A stretch of DNA of 53,099 nucleotides from Candidatus Thorarchaeota archaeon. Its GTDB lineage: Archaea > Asgardarchaeota > Thorarchaeia > Thorarchaeales > Thorarchaeaceae. Both the position numbers and the translations under genes were made by a program. How positions within the stretch are numbered: the stretch's first letter is position 1; each line of letters opens with the position of its first letter. The stretch spans positions 1-53,099 of the forward strand of contig JAGXKG010000008.1 of NCBI GenBank assembly GCA_018335335.1, written 5' to 3'. Positions 34,980 through 43,404 of the stretch are shown one piece after another. The notes beneath the pieces were generated by a model. The model searched no databases. It saw only the letters and a list, made by a program, of their open reading frames with translations, and was not told the origin of the DNA.

Positions 34980-36767
34980 ATGAACAGGAAAAGCGCCACC
35001 ATAGTCATAATCCTAATTGTTACTGTGGCTGGGGCGGGAATCTATTTTCTATACCGCCCTGGTCCTTATGTGCCACCGACATACGAAGAATCTATTAACG
35101 CCGGAGATTTCGTTATCCAAGAAATCCACCCGTTTGCTGATAATGTTTCTGATGAATTTGTCGAAATCCAGTATCGCGTGAATCAAAGCTATAATCTTGA
35201 TTCATGGGGTATTACAAATTTCAAAAGTGAACCAATTGCGCTTCCCGAGATAAATGGATTGGATCACTTGGCCATTATTACCATTTTCACAGGTACAGGT
35301 ACCACAGATTCTGATGCCAGTGATGGTCGTTCAATCATCTATCTAAACATCACAAGCGAAATGTTCAATGACACTTCAGGCGAAATCGCCATTCTCGATG
35401 AATCAAATAAGGTCATAGATTATATTCGGTACGGAAACATAGGCAACACCGAAAGAGATGTTTTTTGGGATGCTAGCGACGAGGGCATTCCCTCAATTGC
35501 CCAGAACACATCAGCCCAGCTCTTCGGGCCAGATGTTGATTCATCCGATAACTGGGAGCATGCTCCACCAACTCCAGAAGCGTTGAATACCCTTCCAACA
35601 ACCAGTCAGGACGGAATCCCGATAGTCCTCGTGAACGGAATTGACAGTATCCTCACAGGCGAGATTGTGGTTGAAGCAGGCCCCCAGGTTGTAAGAAGAT
35701 ATCCAGGCGTCAATCTATCGATATGCAGGGAAATACACGAGATGGTGGATTTCACCATGCATCTTCTTCTCGACGAGGATTACATAGGCCCTGAGAGAGC
35801 CGCCGACGAAAAACTCTACGTAGACATAGCACAGGGCAATAAGAACTACAGCACTGGAAGGGTTTCATCCCGTGGGAGGATACGGATTTGGATAGGACAG
35901 AACGCCTCCAAGACCGAGCTCAAAGCCACAGTGGAACACGAGGTCGCCCATATGTTCCAGTTAGCCTACCGCCCCAGAAATGGGGACTCTCAAAGGCATT
36001 ACGGTTATCCTGCTGATACTAACAACTGGTGGAACGAGGGTTTCGCTGACTACTGGGGCATAGAGAGTGCTAAGAGAAACTACAACAAAACCACCGAAGA
36101 AGTTCATAGGGCACACCAAGCAACCGGTGGTCCAAACTGGTTCGACCATGGCCATGATACGAACACGACTATCTTCAGCAACTGGTCTGCGAAAGCCGGT
36201 TGGGACAGATATCAGATGGCATATCAATTCATGAAGTTCCTCATGGAAGAGTATGGTGAGGAAAACGTATCAGCAATCTACCATGCAATCTGGTATGACA
36301 CACCAACATCAGCTGATAACGTGAATGCTCGCGAGGCACTTGAGGCAACCTTGAACAAGACTCTTGACGAAATCTTGGCTGAGTTTTACCTATGGAAAAT
36401 TGTGGATAGAGAAGATGGAGACATACCAGAGAGCAAGATCCACTTCAACATCACAATTTCGGATGATAATCCATCGGAGAGTATCAATGAGACAGCATGG
36501 ACAGGTGGAGCTATCGTTCAGCGCGTTGTCACAAACGGTTCCCATCCAATTCAAATCAGATTTGGAGGAGATACTGAGAATTGGACTGCGGTAATCATTC
36601 TAAAGCTCGTAGGGGGAGAAACAACAAATGTGACCCTCGGATTGAATGAATCCATAGTGCTTTCTCCGACCGAAGTGGAGGAGGTTATGATCATCAAGAT
36701 TCGAGGTGTTGACGACACTGGAGAAGGTATAACATTTCGAGCCTATCAGGATATTGAAGAAGGGTAG
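34980..36767 (+). CDS. Surface protein with lamin-tail-like domain and zinc metallopeptidase domain
   Basis: A 595-residue protein: N-terminal membrane anchor (7-25), an LTD (lamin-tail-like) beta domain at about 42-190 (DFVIQEIHPFADN ... GEIAILDESNKVIDYIRYG), then a gluzincin-like peptidase region with HEVAH (320-324) and the third ligand Glu353 in WWNEGFADYW, and a beta-rich C-terminal domain. Many N-x-S/T sites suggest surface location. GGAGTGA lies eight bases before ATG 34980. LTD domains occur in archaeal and bacterial surface proteins; fusion to a protease is uncommon. Substrate unknown. Confidence 0.85.
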   Translation: MNRKSATIVIILIVTVAGAGIYFLYRPGPYVPPTYEESINAGDFVIQEIHPFADNVSDEFVEIQYRVNQSYNLDSWGITNFKSEPIALPEINGLDHLAIITIFTGTGTTDSDASDGRSIIYLNITSEMFNDTSGEIAILDESNKVIDYIRYGNIGNTERDVFWDASDEGIPSIAQNTSAQLFGPDVDSSDNWEHAPPTPEALNTLPTTSQDGIPIVLVNGIDSILTGEIVVEAGPQVVRRYPGVNLSICREIHEMVDFTMHLLLDEDYIGPERAADEKLYVDIAQGNKNYSTGRVSSRGRIRIWIGQNASKTELKATVEHEVAHMFQLAYRPRNGDSQRHYGYPADTNNWWNEGFADYWGIESAKRNYNKTTEEVHRAHQATGGPNWFDHGHDTNTTIFSNWSAKAGWDRYQMAYQFMKFLMEEYGEENVSAIYHAIWYDTPTSADNVNAREALEATLNKTLDEILAEFYLWKIVDREDGDIPESKIHFNITISDDNPSESINETAWTGGAIVQRVVTNGSHPIQIRFGGDTENWTAVIILKLVGGETTNVTLGLNESIVLSPTEVEEVMIIKIRGVDDTGEGITFRAYQDIEEG

Positions 36768-36787
36768 TAGATTAACAGTGCACGTTT

Positions 36788-36863
36788 CGGACTTGTTGAT
36801 ATGCTCAGAATGCATCGAAGCAAGTGTTATTCAAAGGTGCATCTGACATATCGACAACTGCCG
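36788..36863. repeat. Long imperfect inverted repeat between two genes
   Basis: The arms 36793-36814 and 36838-36857 can pair over about 20 bases with one mismatch and two single-base bulges, closed by CGG/CCG at 36788-36790 and 36861-36863, around a 23-base loop. No T-run follows on the plus strand, so it is not a simple terminator. It could be an RNA structure, a processing site, or a small palindromic element. Confidence 0.6.
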
Positions 36864-36944
36864 TATCCAAAATCGTCTACTCAATAGACTTTTAGGTTAT
36901 GTTAGGCTCTCCATGTGATAGAATCCGTTTTCGGAGGAAGAAAG

Positions 36945-37745
36945 ATGGTATTTGATCCTCTCAATCTTGGTGTGTTCTGGGATGTTATTGCGTTCTTCAT
37001 CTCGTTCTTTCTGGTTCTGATGCTAGTCCAAATAAATGCAGCAATTGAGAAGAGCGGTGCGCTATCGGCTACAGTGACCCGAAAGACAATTCATACGTTT
37101 GCAGCTCCGGTCTGGGTAGTTAGCTGGCTCCTATTCACAGGTGGAATATTCAGTCGCTGGTTCGCCATGATTGTGCCTTTGTTGTTTGTCATTCTGTTTG
37201 CAGCCATTGGAACAGGAGCTATGCAGAATGAGGATTTCGTAGGCTCAATGTCACGAAGTGGAGATCCAAAAGAGCTTCTAGAAGGCACGCTGTACTACGC
37301 ATTCATCATGCTGGTTGTAGGAATTCTGTGGTTCTATGTGCCGGCTGGTGGAAACATGGCGGGAGCAACTCCAACAGCACTCATTATTTTCGGGTGTCTT
37401 GCAGGCGGAGATGGATTAGCAGATGTTATTGGACGTAAATACGGGGGCGACAGAAAATTCGGTTTCGGTGGAGCGGAGAAAACGGTCGCTGGTTCAATTG
37501 GAATGTTCATCGGTTCATTTCTCTTCAGCAGTGTACTGATCGCAATATTCTCTCTAGAGACTGGATTCTCAGTTACCGCGCTGATTATTCCGATTTTCGT
37601 TGTGAGCATTATAGCAACAATAGTGGAAGCAATAACCCCATCGGGCTATGACAACCTCTCTATTCCAATAGCAACAATTATTGTGATTCTGCTATTGCCC
37701 TATCTGGGGCTATATTGGCCATATCCGATGTTTACGCTGTTCTAG
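36945..37745 (+). CDS. CTP-dependent polyprenol kinase family (dolichol/phytol kinase-like)
   Basis: A 266-residue, seven- to eight-helix membrane protein related to VTE5/SEC59/phosphatidate cytidylyltransferase-like kinases. The block GDGLADVIGRKYG with EKTVAGSIGMFIGS, and EAITPSGYDNLSIP near the end, are the family signature for CTP binding and phosphorylation of a lipid alcohol. ATG 36945 is chosen because GGAGGA lies six bases before it; GTG 36915 is in frame but has no such site. The next gene, 18 bases on, is isopentenyl phosphate kinase, supporting a shared isoprenoid phosphorylation pathway. Confidence 0.87.
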   Translation: MVFDPLNLGVFWDVIAFFISFFLVLMLVQINAAIEKSGALSATVTRKTIHTFAAPVWVVSWLLFTGGIFSRWFAMIVPLLFVILFAAIGTGAMQNEDFVGSMSRSGDPKELLEGTLYYAFIMLVVGILWFYVPAGGNMAGATPTALIIFGCLAGGDGLADVIGRKYGGDRKFGFGGAEKTVAGSIGMFIGSFLFSSVLIAIFSLETGFSVTALIIPIFVVSIIATIVEAITPSGYDNLSIPIATIIVILLLPYLGLYWPYPMFTLF

Positions 37746-37763
37746 ACGCAGCGGTGTCAAAAT

Positions 37764-38582
37764 ATGGAACAAAATCTTACCATCCTGAAGCTTGGCGGCT
37801 CACTCATTACTGACAAATCGGAGCCATATACCGTACGCCACAATATTCTAGATGCCGCCTCTAGGGAAATAAAAGAGTGTATAGATCAAGGGCTGATTGA
37901 AGCCCTAATCCTTATTCACGGTGTTGGCTCGTATGGACATCCCCCGGTTTTGAAGCACAAGCTCCACAAAGGGTATTTGGGACCAGAACAGCTTCTTCCA
38001 CTGTCCCATACCCAGTCAGAAGTGGCCGAACTTAGGAATATGATTGTGAAGCAATTCCAAGAAGTTGGGGTGCCGGTATGTTTGATGTACCCCTCCTCGA
38101 TGTTCATTCAAAAAAAGATGCAGATAGTCAAGTACTTCTTTGAGCCGCTCAAAGGATGGGCAGATATCGGTATGGTTCCGCTCTTGGGCGGCGACATCAT
38201 CATCGACCCTGCCATGGGCTGGAGCGTAGGTAGCGGAGATCAGATGGCGGTAGTTATTGCCCAAGAGCTCGGAGCGAAGCATCTCCTATTTGCCTGTGAC
38301 GTAGCTGGAATATACGACGCAGATCCCAAAACTCACCCGGAAGCTTCATTGATGAAAGAAGTGAATCTCAGCAATATCGATGCGGTCTTTGAGGAGATGG
38401 GCAAATCGGATATCGTTGATGCCAGTGGAGCCATGAAGGGCAAACTGAAATCCATTATTCCTGCCAAGGATTTAATTGAAGAGGGTTTGGAAGTTTCGCT
38501 TTTCTCAATGATGGAATATGGTAATCTCACAGCCCTTCTCAAAGGTGAAGAAATCGAAGCAACAGATGTGGTAGTTCGCTGA
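37764..38582 (+). CDS. Isopentenyl phosphate kinase
   Basis: A 272-residue amino-acid-kinase-fold enzyme of the archaeal alternative mevalonate pathway, making isopentenyl diphosphate from isopentenyl phosphate. The start KLGGSLITDK holds the ATP loop; HGVGSYGHP (52-60) contains the conserved catalytic histidine position (H52 or H59 depending on alignment), and GGDIIID, VGSGDQMAV and FACDVAGIYDADP are typical. It is cotranscribed with the lipid kinase gene (18 bases). Confidence 0.92.
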   Translation: MEQNLTILKLGGSLITDKSEPYTVRHNILDAASREIKECIDQGLIEALILIHGVGSYGHPPVLKHKLHKGYLGPEQLLPLSHTQSEVAELRNMIVKQFQEVGVPVCLMYPSSMFIQKKMQIVKYFFEPLKGWADIGMVPLLGGDIIIDPAMGWSVGSGDQMAVVIAQELGAKHLLFACDVAGIYDADPKTHPEASLMKEVNLSNIDAVFEEMGKSDIVDASGAMKGKLKSIIPAKDLIEEGLEVSLFSMMEYGNLTALLKGEEIEATDVVVR

Positions 38583-38624
38583 TTCCAAAGTAAGCAGAAC
38601 TGGAAGACTTAATCAGACGTGCCG

Positions 38625-39719
38625 TCACTTCTGTTTGAATGCCAGCATGATAGCCGTCTGCAGGTCTTCAGGTGTCACTCCAGGTGAATCAATATCCAGC
38701 TCGGAATATACTTCTTCTACCCGATTAAGGATTGGGTCTTCATCTAGTTCTACGCCAACTAGTTTCTCTTCCAAGTCACCAATGGCACCGGAAGGCAACA
38801 TGAAGAAATCTCCACTGATTACAATCTCTTCAATAACATTACCAACTTCTTTGGCAGTCACTCTGATGAGACCACCAGGAGCCTTATGATTAGCTGTTCC
38901 AAGGGAGGCATTGGCAGATATCTTCACTGTTCGCGCATCCAATCGTCCTCCACTGCGCCAGTGCAACCACTCATCAGACAGATATTTCCCTCGCAAGTCG
39001 CTCATTTTCTTCTTTTCCCACTCGTTCAGGGTACCGGGCTCCAGCTTGATGTCTAGTGTCTCCTCGTAAAGCTTGACTAGGTCCTTCTTCAGACCCTCCT
39101 TATCGGGCATCGAACCAGTTTCCAGCTTGATGGTTGACATCCGCTCTTTGAGACTCTGGAAAACTTTGTCCCTGAATTTCTCGTTTGGTACCTTAAGCAC
39201 GCGGGCCATCATCTCGAAGTCGAAATCCAAAATCAGGTTGCCAGTAAGAATCCGTGCATCGCCAACGTCACCTGCACCGTTGCCAGAAATTTTCTTTTCG
39301 CCTACCTGAATATCATTAACAGGGCGAAACTCAGCATCTATACCCAAGTTTCTGTACGCCTGAACTGGAGCTTTGAGGAATTTCCGATAATATGCATCAA
39401 TTCCTCGCGGGGTGTTTGGGCTGTCGATTCTACCAATTATCTGATAGAACAGCTGTCCGTCATCAAGGTAGACGCCACCGCCACCAATAACACGGCGTGT
39501 TACTACTATATCATTAGCCTGACAGTAAGCCAGGTCGATGTCTTTCTCGATTTCTTGGAAATACCCGACGCTCACCAAAGGTTCAGCAGGCCAGCAAATA
39601 ATAATCGTGTTTGGTGATTCGCCTTCGGTTATCCCTTGGGCCACCATGTCGTAGATAATTTGTGTCTCTAGAGGGGCAATGGCACCCAAATCCAATAATC
39701 GCCAAGTCTCTACAGTCAT
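38625..39719 (-). CDS. Lipoate--protein ligase A family protein
   Basis: A lipoate/octanoate protein ligase of the biotin/lipoate ligase fold. RRVIGGGGVYLDDGQLFY is the lipoate-binding block, GEKKISGNGA carries the catalytic lysine, and LKERMSTIKL plus a C-terminal accessory domain (about the last 110 residues) complete an LplA-like length of 364 residues from ATG 39719. The frame extends to ATG 39833, but the extra 38 residues are basic, lack homologous features and overlap the neighbouring promoter. A TATA-like stretch CTATTATTAG about 30 bases upstream supports ATG 39719. It implies lipoylated proteins in this archaeon. Confidence 0.88.
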   Translation of the reverse strand: MTVETWRLLDLGAIAPLETQIIYDMVAQGITEGESPNTIIICWPAEPLVSVGYFQEIEKDIDLAYCQANDIVVTRRVIGGGGVYLDDGQLFYQIIGRIDSPNTPRGIDAYYRKFLKAPVQAYRNLGIDAEFRPVNDIQVGEKKISGNGAGDVGDARILTGNLILDFDFEMMARVLKVPNEKFRDKVFQSLKERMSTIKLETGSMPDKEGLKKDLVKLYEETLDIKLEPGTLNEWEKKKMSDLRGKYLSDEWLHWRSGGRLDARTVKISANASLGTANHKAPGGLIRVTAKEVGNVIEEIVISGDFFMLPSGAIGDLEEKLVGVELDEDPILNRVEEVYSELDIDSPGVTPEDLQTAIMLAFKQK

Positions 39720-39830
39720 GACATTTCCAGATGGACTCCGACTAATAATAGCTTTGAATCTGACAACATGCCGAACTCCCAAGTTGTCAGAAGAAGAATC
39801 TACCCTGAAAAAAAGCAGGTTATGCGAAGG

Positions 39831-39840
39831 CATAAATCAT
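39831..39840 (+). promoter_or_regulatory. TATA box of the ABC-2 ATPase gene
   Basis: CATAAATCAT lies about 30 bases before ATG 39869, placing the start of transcription at or near the start codon. Confidence 0.45.
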
Positions 39841-39868
39841 ATCGAAAACGAGATTCTCGTGATTCGCT

Positions 39869-40648
39869 ATGATTGAATCAAGGGGCCTAACAAAGGTCTT
39901 TGGTGAGGATTTCAAGGCAGTGGATAACTTATCCTTTGACGTAGCATCCGGCTCGGTCTACGGATTGCTTGGACCAAATGGATCAGGCAAGTCAACTACA
40001 ATGCGGATGCTACTGGGCCTTCTTAGACCAGACGAAGGCACTGCCCGAATCAACGGCTATGACGTCCGGAAAGAATTGGTTAAGGCGAAGAAGGTAATGG
40101 GATACGTACCTGAAAACCCGGTGTTACCCGAACGTATGACTGGCTGGGAATACGTAAACTATGTTGCTGACATATGGCGCATACCCCGTGGTGTAGACAG
40201 AGAAGAAGATATCGAAGATTTGTTGGTTCTACTCAACATCCAAGATGCAAGCAACGATCTTATTGAAGCCTACTCGAAAGGAATGGCCAAAAAAATCAGT
40301 CTTGTTGCTGCACTGATACATCGCCCGAAGGTGCTCATTCTTGATGAAGTACAGGCAGGAATTGACCCAAGGGGAGCAGCAACCATCAAGGAAATTCTCA
40401 ATGGCCTGAAGGATCGGGGAGCCTCCATCCTCATGAGCACACATATTCTTGAAATTGCAGAACAGATGTGTGATAGGATAGGCATCATAGATGAAGGTGA
40501 ATTGATTGCAGAAGGGACGATGGATGAACTTCGTCAGAAAGCGGAAGGCGAAGAAAGTCTCGAAGAGATCTTCCTCGACCTCACAGGCGGGCCAGATATG
40601 CGGTTGATTTTACAGTATCTCCGGGACTCGGAAGACATGGAGGAATAA
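39869..40648 (+). CDS. ABC-2 type transporter ATP-binding protein
   Basis: A 259-residue ATPase of an exporter. GPNGSGKST is Walker A, VLILDEVQAGIDP is Walker B with D-loop, STHILE carries the switch histidine, and the signature reads YSKGMAKK in place of LSGGQ, as in many ABC-2 members. It overlaps no gene but is only three bases from the permease gene that follows, making one operon. Cargo unknown. Confidence 0.93.
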   Translation: MIESRGLTKVFGEDFKAVDNLSFDVASGSVYGLLGPNGSGKSTTMRMLLGLLRPDEGTARINGYDVRKELVKAKKVMGYVPENPVLPERMTGWEYVNYVADIWRIPRGVDREEDIEDLLVLLNIQDASNDLIEAYSKGMAKKISLVAALIHRPKVLILDEVQAGIDPRGAATIKEILNGLKDRGASILMSTHILEIAEQMCDRIGIIDEGELIAEGTMDELRQKAEGEESLEEIFLDLTGGPDMRLILQYLRDSEDMEE

Positions 40649-40651
40649 GGT

Positions 40652-42367
40652 GTGGACCTTTCAGATCTCCTTATCATACTGCGGCACGATATCGCCAAAA
40701 GCCTCCGTGTTCGAGCGCCCGAGGGGAAACGAACAGAGAAAGAGAGTATTATCAAGCGAACTTGGCCGATTCTCCTAGCTGGAGGAGTGGCCGCGGTCAT
40801 CATCTGGGCTATTGTAACATTTGTTCCCCCAATATGGCCACAGATTTCGGAGATCGCAGGGCAGAATCTCGGATTCGGGGCAACTATATTCAACGCAGTG
40901 TTGATTTTCTCATTCATAGGTTCAATCATGGTTTCAGCCAGTACGGTTGGCAACAGCAAGAGAATGGAGTATCTAATGGTTTTTCCAGTTCAGTTAAGAA
41001 CGATTTTCTTAGAGAAGACGCTTGTTATCATACTATACAACTCTATCTTTTGGCTTGTCATCGGAACCCCCATCTTCATCGGTTTTTCTATAATCTCGCC
41101 ACAGCTCTTGGCGCCCCTAGCAGTACCCGTCTTTGTGGCATCATTGCTGACATTAATCACGATGGGCGTTTCAACAGGAGGGTTGATTGGACTGGGCGCG
41201 GCAAGACTTCTGGCTGGTAGACGTTTACTACGACAAGTTGGTACTGCCATTGTGAGCGCTGCTGCAATAGTAGGAAGCACATTATGGTATGCGAGTTTCT
41301 ATCTGAGCGGAGACAATGGATTCAGTCTTTTTGATACAATTCTGGAATGGGCAGGTTTGCTCGGATTATCTTCAGATATCACACCAGGGTTCATAGCCAG
41401 TAAACTTTCCCTGGGCCTTTTGTTTGGAGCGCAATTTCAGATTGGTGAGATTCTCTACGCACTGTTGATGGTGTTGATAGGACTAGGACTGGTTTACGCA
41501 AATTCCTATGCAAGTGAAATGGCCCATTATAGTGGCTGGTTGGCTCAGCCTACAGAACGAACATCCAAGAAGGAAACTGAAATCAAACATGAGCCATGGG
41601 ACCCCAATCCTATACCTGGATTCAATTTCAATCAAACCATTTCGGTATCAATCTGGAGAAACTGGGCATCCATACGACGAGAAGCAAGAGTAGTCACACA
41701 GTATTTGCTTGGTCCCATAAGATTCGTCATCTGGATCATCCTTCCTGTTTTTGTCGGAGGAACAATGTTCATGCAATTCACACCATTTCTGATAGTTGCT
41801 GCTCTCATACCCTTTGCAACATCATACGGGCTCTACTTCGCAGGCTATGAACTGGTATATGAGGGGGAAAACCTGATGACTCTGCAGTTGGCCGCAGCCA
41901 ATATGGAGGACTACATCAAGGGCAAGATATACAGTGCCACTCCGTTTACATTCATCGCAAGCGTCATAGTCTCAATTCTGATACTTTTCATTGCACCCCA
42001 GTTGTGGATATACTTACCAGCCGTAATAATCGGCTGCATCGGGGTCAATCTCGCATCTGGAGCAATTGCGGCCAATGCAGCAGCAATGGGCGGTGACTTC
42101 AAAGCTGAAAGGCGAGTTACAAGGCAGCGAGGTTCCAGTGTGCAGATGCCGATTCGAGGGTGGAGTATTTTGCGAGCTCAGCTTGTCCCGTATCTAGTAG
42201 GATATGTTGGCATTTTTGGTATCGTTATTGTTGGAATTGTAGTGAATCCAATCTATTCCTACCTTATTTTGCCGGTGCTCCTTGCTGTGTGTTGGCAACT
42301 GTTGCAGAAGTATGCGCATGATGCAGGTGTCAAGATAGCAAAACTCGAGGCAACAGAGTATCTCTAG
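40652..42367 (+). CDS. ABC-2 type transporter permease, 571 aa
   Basis: A large polytopic membrane protein with about twelve helices in two halves, starting at GTG 40652 with AGGAATAAGG upstream. No known substrate motif is visible. The three-base gap after the ATPase gene shows that the two work together as an exporter or membrane-remodelling complex. A cytosolic loop (about 290-335) separates the halves. Confidence 0.86.
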   Translation: MDLSDLLIILRHDIAKSLRVRAPEGKRTEKESIIKRTWPILLAGGVAAVIIWAIVTFVPPIWPQISEIAGQNLGFGATIFNAVLIFSFIGSIMVSASTVGNSKRMEYLMVFPVQLRTIFLEKTLVIILYNSIFWLVIGTPIFIGFSIISPQLLAPLAVPVFVASLLTLITMGVSTGGLIGLGAARLLAGRRLLRQVGTAIVSAAAIVGSTLWYASFYLSGDNGFSLFDTILEWAGLLGLSSDITPGFIASKLSLGLLFGAQFQIGEILYALLMVLIGLGLVYANSYASEMAHYSGWLAQPTERTSKKETEIKHEPWDPNPIPGFNFNQTISVSIWRNWASIRREARVVTQYLLGPIRFVIWIILPVFVGGTMFMQFTPFLIVAALIPFATSYGLYFAGYELVYEGENLMTLQLAAANMEDYIKGKIYSATPFTFIASVIVSILILFIAPQLWIYLPAVIIGCIGVNLASGAIAANAAAMGGDFKAERRVTRQRGSSVQMPIRGWSILRAQLVPYLVGYVGIFGIVIVGIVVNPIYSYLILPVLLAVCWQLLQKYAHDAGVKIAKLEATEYL

Positions 42368-42394
42368 GGCGATTTGTACTGTTCGCTGTCAGGT

Positions 42395-43270
42395 CTAAAG
42401 GCCGAGCTTCTCAAAGACAAAGGGCCAAACGAAGACACCGATGAAAACAACAACCGCGTACCTAAGAGCCCTCAGCCATATGACTTCCGACGGAAGGATG
42501 ATGCTTAGTCCGGCTAGTGAAATCATAACCAAGACAAGACCAATTGCTACCCTCAGAACGGTTTTCCATTTCGCATTCTCAGGAATGTGACTCTCAAATC
42601 CAACGTATTTCTCTTCCAGAGGCAAGGCAATGGCAATCCCCATGACTAGGCCACCCAATGCACCGAAATTGTCTGCTGGAGCAGCAGGAAGAAAGTAAGT
42701 GCTGATGAGGGTAGCTACGATTCCAAAAACGAATAGCCCACTATATAGCTCGACATCAGTTAGCTTCGAGAGTTGCTTCTTAATCCAGTCTTCTGACAAG
42801 ACTATTGTCAGAACGAGTAGGGCACCGATTCCCCAACCTAACACAACATCCATTAGATAATGCACACCAAGGTATATTCTCGAAATTCCGATGAGAATTA
42901 TCAGCACAGCTGAGAGGACATAGATCCAAGATGTTTTTGCTCGTGTTGCAATCCAGCTGAAGAAGCTGGAAGAGTTCTGGGCGTGGCCGCTTGGAGTGCT
43001 GTAATTGCTAGCTTCATAATCTCCGTACCAGTTGCTTGGATCCGGTCGGGGATTCTGAATAATAACCTTCAGCCAATAGTTGAGTAGAAGGCTTGATAGA
43101 AGCACAAAGGCAGTACGAATGCCAGACCGCTTATCGTACACCCAATACACAAGTAGGATGAATCCTATGTAGAATGTTTCAGACCCAAGTTCTGTTATGA
43201 AACGAAAAAGGGGGGCAGCCCATGGCAATGCTTCACGAAGGATGTCGGTGAATCCAGGGTCAAACAACAT
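42395..43270 (-). CDS. PAP2 superfamily membrane phosphatase
   Basis: A 291-residue polytopic enzyme. The three PAP2 motifs are all present: KVIIQNPRP, PSGH in YSTPSGHAQNSS, and SRIYLGVHYLMD. Such enzymes remove phosphate from lipid phosphates such as polyprenyl diphosphates, and a role next to the isoprenoid and exporter genes is plausible. It is convergent with the ABC-2 operon. Confidence 0.9.
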   Translation of the reverse strand: MLFDPGFTDILREALPWAAPLFRFITELGSETFYIGFILLVYWVYDKRSGIRTAFVLLSSLLLNYWLKVIIQNPRPDPSNWYGDYEASNYSTPSGHAQNSSSFFSWIATRAKTSWIYVLSAVLIILIGISRIYLGVHYLMDVVLGWGIGALLVLTIVLSEDWIKKQLSKLTDVELYSGLFVFGIVATLISTYFLPAAPADNFGALGGLVMGIAIALPLEEKYVGFESHIPENAKWKTVLRVAIGLVLVMISLAGLSIILPSEVIWLRALRYAVVVFIGVFVWPFVFEKLGL

Positions 43271-43368
43271 ATTATCTTCGCCGTTCTAATGTATCTGCAT
43301 ACTCCCTCAAAAGCATGTCTAGATGGTTTCCCGAGAATAGTACAGGCTATCAAAAGCCTCAAGTGGTA

Positions 43369-43380
43369 GATATAGACTTA
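43369..43380 (+). promoter_or_regulatory. TATA box of the PepD-like gene
   Basis: GATATAGACTTA is about 25-35 bases before ATG 43405 and so supports that start as a near-leaderless transcript rather than the longer frame from 43315. Confidence 0.45.
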
Positions 43381-43404
43381 TCCAGTTGGCGGATGGTTTC
43401 TAAT

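Noticed and set aside
43315-43404. Upstream extension of the PepD-like peptidase
   Set aside because: Thirty residues unlike the family, and a TATA box lies inside the stretch, so ATG 43405 is the better start.
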